Below, one piece after another: positions 53,647-59,780 of a stretch of DNA of 64,000 nucleotides. Position 1 is the stretch's first letter, and the number at the start of each line of letters is the position of its first letter. A program made the translations under genes and the position numbers. Source of the stretch: Thiobacillus sp. (GTDB lineage: Bacteria; Pseudomonadota; Gammaproteobacteria; Burkholderiales; Thiobacillaceae); the NCBI RefSeq assembly GCF_018780105.1, contig NZ_JADMKC010000007.1:124001-188000 (forward strand), in the 5' to 3' direction. The notes under the pieces are model-generated. The model was not told the origin of the DNA. It did no database searches and was given only the letters and a program-made list of their open reading frames with translations.

Positions 53647-54074
53647 CCCGCAGGATGGTAAAGCCAATTCTTAGTGTCGTAGTTTTCTTAGTGGTTATCG
53701 TTGTGGGAGTTTCTTACGGTGTAACTAACCTTTTTGATCGTGCGGTGATGGAGATGAAGACTGGGCGATATGAGCCAGCCAGATCAAAGCTTGAAGCACT
53801 CGCTATGGTCGGACACAAGCAAGCCAAATACCTCTTAGGCCAAATTTATGCATACGGTTGGGGAATTTCTCGCAATCGAGACGAGGCGCTCAAATGGTTT
53901 CGCCAAGCGGCTTACCACGGCGAGGGCTTGCAAGACCCTGCTGCGTACGCGGCCCATTACGTTGGTCAAAACTACGCGGAAGGTATAGGCGTTCGACAGG
54001 ATACTTTGGAGGCCGACTTTTGGTTCAAGTTTGCCGAACAAGGGGGTTATACCGGCGATTCCGCAGGGAAATAA
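53643..54074 (+). CDS. Membrane-anchored Sel1-repeat protein, probable immunity protein
   Basis: 143 aa; the start overlaps the rhs stop as ATGA. One N-terminal membrane helix (ILSVVVFLVVIVVGVSYGVT) is followed by Sel1-like repeats: KQAKYLLGQIYAYGWGISRN with EALKWFRQAAYHG, then YVGQNYAEGIGVRQDTLEAD with FWFKFAEQGG. The Sel1 part should face the periplasm. An anchored periplasmic protein directly coupled to a peptidoglycan-acting toxin is the expected layout for immunity, although Sel1 is not the classic Tldi fold. Immunity is inferred. Confidence 0.8.
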   Translation: MTRRMVKPILSVVVFLVVIVVGVSYGVTNLFDRAVMEMKTGRYEPARSKLEALAMVGHKQAKYLLGQIYAYGWGISRNRDEALKWFRQAAYHGEGLQDPAAYAAHYVGQNYAEGIGVRQDTLEADFWFKFAEQGGYTGDSAGK

Positions 54075-54121
54075 GAAACCCGGAAGAAATCAGGGGTCAT
54101 GAATCGCCCCGGGGCATCGAA

Positions 54122-54217
54122 GGCCGGGGTCAAAGGCCGGGGTCATCAAAGGCCGGGGTCAGGTCTCACAAAGGCCGGGGTCACAAAGGCCGGGGTCAGG
54201 TCCAAAGGCCGGGGTCA
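54122..54217. repeat. Six-copy GGCCGGGGTCA repeat array
   Basis: Exact GGCCGGGGTCA occurs at 54122, 54135, 54151, 54173, 54188 and 54207, mostly preceded by AAA, with irregular spacing of 13-22 bp. A decayed copy (CAGGGGTCA) is near 54091. The last copy runs into the left inverted repeat of the first RAYT unit, so this is a REP-like cluster. Confidence 0.85.
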
Positions 54218-54234
54218 GGTCTTTCATTATCACA
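54211..54234 (+). repeat. Left 24-bp inverted repeat of RAYT unit 1
   Basis: Starts GGGGTCAGGTCTT and ends CATTATCACA. It is the exact reverse complement of 55108-55131. It ends 24 bp before the transposase start. Confidence 0.88.
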
Positions 54235-54258
54235 TCCCCCATGCCATACTCCCCCCGC

Positions 54259-55158
54259 ATGGCACGCCCCCTGAGACTTGAATTTGCCGGAGGTCTTTAC
54301 CACGTCACCGCGAGAGGCGATGGGCGCGAAGATATTTACCTGTCGGAGGCGGACCGTGAAATGTGGCTGGAGGTGTTCGGCCAGGTCTGCAAGCGCTTTA
54401 ACTGGGTATGTCATGCCTGGTGCCAGATGGACAACCATTACCATCTGCTGATCGAAACCCCCGAAGCCAACCTGTCCAAGGGCATGCGGCAACTCAACGG
54501 CGTGTATACCCAGCGCTTCAACCGCGCCCATGGGCGCGTCGGGCATGTGTTTCAAGGGCGCTACAAAGCCATCTTGGTTGAGCGCGACAGCTACCTGCTG
54601 GAACTGGCGCGCTACATTGTGCTGAACCCCTTGCGCGCGAAAATGGTGAAGCGGCTGGAAGCCTGGCCATGGAGCAGCTATCTTGCCACCTGCGGTCAGG
54701 CGCCTGCGACCGAATGCTTGCAGACGGACTGGATACTGGCGCAGTTTGGACGGCAACGCGCCAACGCGATCCGCAAATACGTCGAGTTTGTACATGAAGG
54801 TGCGCGTCTGCCCAGCGTATGGACGCAGTTGCAGGGGCAGATTTATCTGGGGTCAGATGCTTTCGTAAAAAGGATGCAGGCACAGATCGAGAAGAAGCCT
54901 GCCCTGGATGAAATTCCCCGTGCCCAGCGGCGTGCCTTGACGCAGGCGCTGCCGGATTTCGAGCGTCGCTACGAACGTAATGAGGCGATTGCGCGAGCGT
55001 ATTTGTCGGGCCAGCACACGATGGCTGCCATCGCGCAGCATTTCGGGGTGCACTACACGACGGTGAGCAGGCTGGTGAGCGCGTACGAGGGCTCGGTGAA
55101 GGGGTGGTGTGATAATGAAAGACCTGACCCCGGGGTCCGGTGGTGGGCACGGTCTTGA
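54259..55158 (+). mobile_element. REP-associated tyrosine transposase (RAYT, Y1_Tnp family), copy 1
   Basis: 299 aa from ATG 54259 (MARPLRLEFAGGLYHVTARG, the standard RAYT opening); ATG 54241 is in frame. The HUH motif is in WCQMDNHYHLLIET, with the Tyr-bearing helix region GRYKAILVERDSYLLELARY. A C-terminal helix-turn-helix (AIAQHFGVHYTTVSRLVSAY) is present. RAYTs are usually single-copy domesticated IS200/IS605 relatives that spread REP sequences. Its last codons (CDNERPDP) are made from the right inverted repeat. About half of its residues look alike in copy 2, but the DNA differs. Confidence 0.92.
55108..55131 (-). repeat. Right 24-bp inverted repeat of RAYT unit 1
   Basis: Reverse complement of 54211-54234 without mismatch. 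It lies inside the 3' end of the transposase reading frame, so the unit spans 54211-55131 (921 bp). The next bases (GGGGTCC) continue the REP core. Confidence 0.88.
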
Positions 55159-55328
55159 CACCCCAGAGCACTCTCATTTATTTCAAATGATTCAGGGGCC
55201 TGATTGCTCTTGTCGCTGGAACAAAGTCAGCAATTTGGGAGGGCTTGGCGTGCTTTGGTTTAAGGCATTTTGGGCTCCCACATGCCCCTTCGCTTCGTAT
55301 TGATGTCGCTTGCACTAAGGGAAAACAA

Positions 55329-55967
55329 ATGTCTGATGTCATACCTGTAGTACTTGGTTTTGATTTCCGCTGTTACCCCTCCGATAAGGAGGCTAACCCA
55401 CTCACGATTGACGTGAACGAGTGGCCGCAGGTTGATGGTTTTGGTCGCGAGGCTTTGTTACAGCGTGCTGCATCCACCCTTGACCGCGAGGAGACATCGT
55501 TGATTAGCCCTCTAGACATGTCGATGCTCGTTTGTCTGCCGAGAACCTGGCTCGATACTGAAGTCGATGTTTTGAAAGATGTTGTTGTCGTAGCATTTGC
55601 ATCGTTGACAATCGGCCTTAGTAGGCAGGCATATCGTGTTGATCTTGCGGACGGGTACTATGGATGTGAAATTACGTATGCTGAACTGTTGAAAGCTGGT
55701 TGGGTTTCGTTGGGGTTCGACGTTTGCGACGACTCTCTAAGTGCTAGTTTGTTATATAGCGGACAGAAGGGCTTGATTGAAGTGACCGCTAATTGCCCTG
55801 GCCTAACGGAACAACTCAATTCGTATGGGCTATTTTTAAATCGTGAAAGCGCCAGCGCGTTTTCTGCAAAGTGTGAATATTTGATGGTCGAGCATAGCCC
55901 GTTCTCCTCTGTAGAGGTGCTGGTAAAAGGCAACGCCTATAAACGAATAAATGGAGTCACCGATTAG
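55329..55967 (+). CDS. Orphan hypothetical protein between the two RAYT units
   Basis: 212 aa from ATG 55329, with AAGGGAAAA upstream. It is AT-rich compared with the surroundings and has no signal peptide or membrane helix. Visible features are MSDVIPVVLGFDFRCYPSDK, VDLADGYYGCEITYAELLKA and a mixed alpha/beta composition. I recognise no family. Its place downstream of an Rhs toxin suggests an orphan immunity gene, but nothing in the sequence proves it. The 170 bp before it show no coding sign. Confidence 0.7.
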   Translation: MSDVIPVVLGFDFRCYPSDKEANPLTIDVNEWPQVDGFGREALLQRAASTLDREETSLISPLDMSMLVCLPRTWLDTEVDVLKDVVVVAFASLTIGLSRQAYRVDLADGYYGCEITYAELLKAGWVSLGFDVCDDSLSASLLYSGQKGLIEVTANCPGLTEQLNSYGLFLNRESASAFSAKCEYLMVEHSPFSSVEVLVKGNAYKRINGVTD

Positions 55968-56128
55968 CCCGCGAAACTTCGGAAACTCGGTGAGCTAGCC
56001 CAGGTTTTCCGGACGGACTAATCAAGCATCTGCCACTCACGTTCCCCCTGAATCAAAGGGGCCACCCATTAGCCAACCGTATTCAAGCGCGAACACCTTC
56101 CCCGCCCGCTGTTTTTGATGGCGGTTTT

Positions 56129-56161
56129 CCAAAGAAGGGGGTCATCCAAAGAAGGGGGTCA
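56129..56161. repeat. Two-copy 17-bp tandem repeat before RAYT unit 2
   Basis: CCAAAGAAGGGGGTCA occurs at 56129-56144 and 56146-56161. The second copy overlaps the left inverted repeat of unit 2. It is the counterpart of the GGCCGGGGTCA array of unit 1. The rest of the 232-bp gap from 55968 shows nothing recognisable. Confidence 0.8.
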
Positions 56162-56179
56162 GGTCTTGCCTTTTGCCTC
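56155..56179 (+). repeat. Left 25-bp inverted repeat of RAYT unit 2
   Basis: Starts GGGGTCAGGTCTT, the same 13 bp as unit 1, then GCCTTTTGCCTC. It is an exact reverse complement of 57066-57090. Confidence 0.88.
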
Positions 56180-56199
56180 TACCCCCTCTACCTTGAATC

Positions 56200-57057
56200 A
56201 TGTCCCGTCCCCTCCGTATAGAATTTCCCGGCGCGATTTACCACGTCACCTCGCGGGGGGATCGGCGTGAGCCGATATTCGACGATGACGCGGATCGGGG
56301 GGTGTTTCTGGATACGCTCGGCGCGGCACTTGACCGGTTCGATGCTTGCGCCCTGGCTTATTGCCTGATGGACAACCATTACCATCTGGTCCTGCACACG
56401 CGCCGTGCCAACCTATCCATGCTGATGCGCCACATCAACGGGGTGTACACCCAAGCGTATAACCGGCGTCATCGCAAAGTCGGGCATTTGTTTCAAGGCC
56501 GCTTCAAGGCGATTCTGGTCGATCAGGATGCCTATCTGCTGGAAGTGTGCCGCTACGTCGATTTGAATCCGGTGCGTGCTCATATGGTTGGGCATCCGGT
56601 TGACTGGCACTGGAGCAGCTATCGGGCGCACGTGGGGATCGACTCGGCGCTGCCCTGGCTGGATACCCCTGCTGTGCATGGCTATCTGCTGGGGCGAGAT
56701 GTTGCCACTGGCCGTGACGCCAAGCGCGCCGTAGTACGTTATGAAAAGCTGGTCGCGCAGGGCAAGGATGTACGGCTATGGGACGATGCGCTCAAGCAGC
56801 AGATTTATCTGGGCGATGATTCGTTCATCCAGCGCATGCAGGCCTTGCTGGAGCCCGAGCGGATTCGTGCGGCTGAAGTGCCGCGCCTGCAGCGTCGAAC
56901 CCGACCGGATTCGATCCAGGCATACTTGAATGCCTATGAACGGAATGAAGCGATGGTACGGGCCTGCCGCGAGGGTGGTCACACCCTCAGTGCGATTGCG
57001 CGGGAAGTGGGGTTGTCGGTGTCGCGAGTGAGCAGAATCATTGCGACTTATGAATAG
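56200..57057 (+). mobile_element. REP-associated tyrosine transposase (RAYT, Y1_Tnp family), copy 2
   Basis: 285 aa, ATG 56200. Begins MSRPLRIEFPGAIYHVTSRG; the HUH motif is CLMDNHYHLVLHT, followed by HINGVYTQAYNRRHRKVGHL, GRFKAILVDQDAYLLEVCRY and a C-terminal helix-turn-helix (AIAREVGLSVSRVSRIIATY). It should nick and rejoin single-stranded DNA at REP hairpins. Unlike copy 1, its stop falls 8 bp before the right inverted repeat. All motifs look intact. Confidence 0.93.
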
Positions 57058-57065
57058 GGTGGCCG

Positions 57066-57090
57066 GAGGCAAAAGGCAAGACCTGACCCC
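57066..57090 (-). repeat. Right 25-bp inverted repeat of RAYT unit 2
   Basis: Exact reverse complement of 56155-56179. The unit spans 56155-57090 (936 bp), close in size to unit 1. Confidence 0.88.
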
Positions 57091-57121
57091 GGTTTTGCGG
57101 TTTTGTGTGACCCCGGTTTTG
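57085..57121. repeat. GACCCCGGTTTTG direct repeats
   Basis: GACCCCGGTTTTG occurs at 57085-57097 and 57109-57121, with further CGGTTTTG pieces between and after. The GACCCC half is the REP core on the opposite strand. Confidence 0.75.
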
Positions 57122-57332
57122 TGCCGGTTTTGCTGCATGCACCAGTGCAGAGACAAGAAAAATCAATGGGAGGATCATGTTCCTGCGTTTGAACAAACAA
57201 AACTTCATTTATCTAGACTCGTGGCTAAGGCAGAGGCCAAGAATTGCCCCGTTCCTCCCAAGGCATATGATTGGTTGCAAACACCTTGTCCCTTGCCCAG
57301 CACTCCTAGAAACTCATCACCGGGGTATTGAG

Positions 57333-57710
57333 ATGATTAGAAATTTAGCTGCCAATTGGATCGAGGCAACAGAAGGCCAGTTGCGGGGCTTCCCTTTGAG
57401 CGCGAAAGACGAAGATGCAGTGGTTGGCCTGCTTGAATTAATTTTGGAGAATCCAGGTGATGCATTTGAAGAAATATTACAGATCATCAAACGAAAACCG
57501 AGTGAGCGTGCTTTAAATCGTCTTGGGGCTGGTCCTATTGAAGAACTACTTGTTAGCCACCCCGAATTTTTAGAAAAATTAATTCTCGAAGCGAGTGATT
57601 TAAATGCGCTCAAGAGATGCCTGACGTATGTCAATGCTGATGAAGGATCAGCGCTGGAAAAAGGCCTAACAGCGGCGATAAATCGAATCGGCGATGAAGA
57701 ACAACAGTAA
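57333..57710 (+). CDS. DUF6869-like small protein
   Basis: 125 aa from ATG 57333 (MIRNLAANWIEATEGQLRGF). The segment LILENPGDAFEEILQIIKRK, then LNRLGAGPIEELLVSHPEFL, fits the DUF6869 pattern (P-x-AW/AF-x-IL, LAAGPLEDLL). The frame is open from ATG 57177, which has GGGAGGA only 2-3 bp before it, but the extra 52 residues look random. DUF6869 proteins are often found among toxin/immunity cassettes; function unknown. It is AT-rich compared with core genes. Confidence 0.6.
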   Translation: MIRNLAANWIEATEGQLRGFPLSAKDEDAVVGLLELILENPGDAFEEILQIIKRKPSERALNRLGAGPIEELLVSHPEFLEKLILEASDLNALKRCLTYVNADEGSALEKGLTAAINRIGDEEQQ

Positions 57711-57752
57711 GCGTCCAACGGTTCCACCTAAAGCGGGGCAACGGCGCGATAA

Positions 57753-57769
57753 GGGGTCAGCCTGACCCC
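57753..57769. repeat. Minimal REP palindrome
   Basis: GGGGTCAG-C-CTGACCCC: two REP cores head to head with 8-bp arms. It lies about 660 bp beyond RAYT unit 2, so REP units are also present without a transposase. Confidence 0.7.
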
Positions 57770-57815
57770 AAATCTGCGCACATTCAGCTATTCAAGGATC
57801 GAGGCGCGCGTTGCG

Positions 57816-58097
57816 ATGGATTTTTACGGTCAGGTATCGATAGAGAAGGCTGGACGGAGCGGTCAGGTCCGGGTGGCCATCGAGGGGCAGTGCGTGCAGT
57901 TTTACTGGGAATTCGGCGGGGGCGACTGCATTGCGTTTGTCGCCGTTCCCGATCCGGAGCGCTGGCTTGCCGCCGCCCCGTATTCCGCTTATCCGCGGAA
58001 CGATTTTCTCAACGGCCTCGCCAAGGAGATTGCCCGGCAGGAGTGTCCGGGCGCCCGATTTGAAATCGGGCGCGATGGCGTCTACTTTTACGCATAG
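57816..58097 (+). CDS. Small hypothetical protein
   Basis: 93 aa (MDFYGQVSIEKAGRSGQVRV, FVAVPDPERWLAAAPYSAYP, FEIGRDGVYFYA). GC-rich codon use like core genes. No Shine-Dalgarno of note, no signal peptide, no family recognised. The length, composition and beta-strand-like pattern with a Trp/Tyr-rich end suggest a real, compact protein. Confidence 0.55.
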   Translation: MDFYGQVSIEKAGRSGQVRVAIEGQCVQFYWEFGGGDCIAFVAVPDPERWLAAAPYSAYPRNDFLNGLAKEIARQECPGARFEIGRDGVYFYA

Positions 58098-58234
58098 CCG
58101 GACGCCTACTATCGGCCCGTTTGGAGTGTGGCGTGAAGGGGCGGATTTTTTGTCGGTGACCGGGCTTGAGTTTTCATGCCCGCATCCCATTTATAATAAG
58201 GACATATTTGTCTTTATAACCCGAAAGGAAGCGT

Positions 58235-58624
58235 ATGTCGCACTACCATGCAGTCGTCTGGCTCGACCATAACGAAGCTCACATCATGCATATCAGCCCG
58301 GAAGATGTTGAAACATCCGTGGTGAAGCCAGCGACGCCGCATCGCAACCTGCAGCGCAAGCGCGGCTCGGTCAGCGGCAGTCGCCAGCCCGAAGACCAGC
58401 ATTTCTACCATGAGGTGGTGGAGGCCATGAGCGGCGCGAAGGAGGTCCTGATTGTCGGGCCCGGTCAGGCCAAGCTCGAGCTGATCAAGCACATCCATGC
58501 GCACGACCCCAAAGTCGCCGATCAGGTGGTGGGGGTGGAAACGGTGGACCACCCGAGCGATGCGCAGGTGGTGGCGTTTGCCCGCAAGTATTTTGCGGCC
58601 AAAGACCGGATGCTGTCGCAGTAA
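58235..58624 (+). CDS. eRF1-like 'translational machinery' family protein
   Basis: 129 aa, AAAGGAAG before ATG 58235. The sequence MSHYHAVVWLDHNEAHIMHI, then LIVGPGQAKLELIKHIHAHD and VGVETVDHPSDAQVVAFARK, fits a small bacterial family related to the eRF1/baeRF fold and named 'translational machinery protein' in many annotations. In eRF1-like proteins this fold binds ribosomes, but the role of the small family is unknown. A TATAAT lies at 58192-58197 upstream, without a well-placed -35. Confidence 0.75.
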   Translation: MSHYHAVVWLDHNEAHIMHISPEDVETSVVKPATPHRNLQRKRGSVSGSRQPEDQHFYHEVVEAMSGAKEVLIVGPGQAKLELIKHIHAHDPKVADQVVGVETVDHPSDAQVVAFARKYFAAKDRMLSQ

Positions 58625-58660
58625 GGCGCGGCTGTCCCCGGTCTGCTGGGGGCGGGTCGC

Positions 58661-59230
58661 TTACGCCCGGTTCAGGGCGCGGGTGTGATTGACCAGTTCC
58701 AGCACCAGCGCATGCAGGCGCGCGGGGGATTTCAGCGCGCCGTTTTCCGGGTCGAAGGCGTGATCGGCCTGCGCCAGCGAAAACTGGCCAGGCAGGACCA
58801 GCACGCCGAGGGTGTTCAGGATCTGGCGCAGGTGCGGCAGCATGCGCATGCCGCCCAGGCTGCCGGGGGAGGCCGCGAGGATGGCGGCGACCTTGTTCTG
58901 ATAAGGCACCAGCCCGGATTCGCCCTGCCATTCGCGCGAGACCCAGTCGAGGCTGTTTTTCAGCAGCGGCGGAATCGAGCTGTTGTATTCCGGGCTGGCG
59001 ATCAGCAGGGCATCGTGTTCCTTGAACAGGGCTTTCAGGCGCAGCGCGTTGTCGGGCAGGCCGTCGCGGTCTTCCAGGTCACCGTTGTAGAGCGGCAGCG
59101 GATAGTCGGCAAGGTCGATCAAGGTGACTTCGCCGCCTGCGGCGCGGGTGGCGTCGACGGCTGTCTTGATGAGTTTGCGATTCCAGGAATCGCGGCGGAT
59201 GCTGCCGGAGAAGGCGAGAATTTTGGGCAT
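58661..59230 (-). CDS. NADPH-dependent FMN reductase (flavodoxin fold)
   Basis: 189 aa from ATG 59230. Typical motifs are MPKILAFSGSIRRDSWNRKL (FMN phosphate loop GSIRxxS), YPLPLYNGDLED, LIASPEYNSSIPPLLKNSLD (SPEYN) and LAASPGSLGGMRMLPHLRQI. Such enzymes reduce FMN, quinones, azo dyes or chromate; the natural substrate here is unknown. It diverges from hslR across 73 bp and converges on the eRF1-like gene. Confidence 0.9.
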   Translation of the reverse strand: MPKILAFSGSIRRDSWNRKLIKTAVDATRAAGGEVTLIDLADYPLPLYNGDLEDRDGLPDNALRLKALFKEHDALLIASPEYNSSIPPLLKNSLDWVSREWQGESGLVPYQNKVAAILAASPGSLGGMRMLPHLRQILNTLGVLVLPGQFSLAQADHAFDPENGALKSPARLHALVLELVNHTRALNRA

Positions 59231-59303
59231 GAGGTAGGTTTGCGCGAAATGGAAAATTATATCGAAGCCGGCGCCGCTTGCCGTGCGCGGCAGGCGGGGC
59301 GGG

Positions 59304-59702
59304 ATGAATTCTGACCAGCAGCCGGCCGAAAAAATCCGGCTCGACAAATGGCTGTGGGCGGCACGCTTTTTCAAGACGCGCAGCCTCGCCACCCAGGCGG
59401 TCGACAACGGCCGGGTCAAGCTCAATGGCGCGCGCGTCAAACCGGCACACGAAATCAAAACGGGCGACCGGCTAGACATCCATGCGGGCGAGGCCGACTG
59501 GAAGCTGACGGTGCGTGGCCTGTCGACGCAGCGCGGCCCGGCGCCGGTGGCGCAGGCGCTGTACGAGGAAGACCCCGCCAGCCTGGCGCGCCGCCAGCAG
59601 CAGCTCAGCGATCGCAAGTTGCTGGACACGCCGGGGGCGGCCCTGCGCGGGCGTCCCACCAAACGTGACCGGCGGCAGATCCATCGTTTTACCGATGCGT
59701 GA
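59304..59702 (+). CDS. hslR: Heat shock protein 15 (S4-domain ribosome-rescue RNA-binding protein)
   Basis: 132 aa from ATG 59304, with GGGGCGGG upstream. The S4 domain is RLDKWLWAARFFKTRSLATQ with AVDNGRVKLNGARVKPAHEI; the C-terminal basic tail (RPTKRDRRQIHRFTDA) is typical of Hsp15. Hsp15 binds 50S subunits carrying stalled peptidyl-tRNA. It is followed after 78 bp by yhdP. Confidence 0.92.
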   Translation: MNSDQQPAEKIRLDKWLWAARFFKTRSLATQAVDNGRVKLNGARVKPAHEIKTGDRLDIHAGEADWKLTVRGLSTQRGPAPVAQALYEEDPASLARRQQQLSDRKLLDTPGAALRGRPTKRDRRQIHRFTDA

Positions 59703-59780
59703 TGCACACGAATATAGCTGGGACGCGCGCCCTAAAGGGGGCCGTAAACGCATAAAATCGATAGGGTTCAAGCCCCTTTC

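Noticed and set aside
54099-54281. A 60-codon frame across the GGCCGGGGTCA array
   Set aside because: It is a by-product of the tandem repeats (RPG/KAG repeats) with no ribosome-binding site.
57041-57331. A 96-codon frame before the DUF6869 gene
   Set aside because: Overlaps the RAYT 2 end and its inverted repeat; only the last ~60 residues look protein-like and no family is recognised, so it is mentioned only as a possible fragment.
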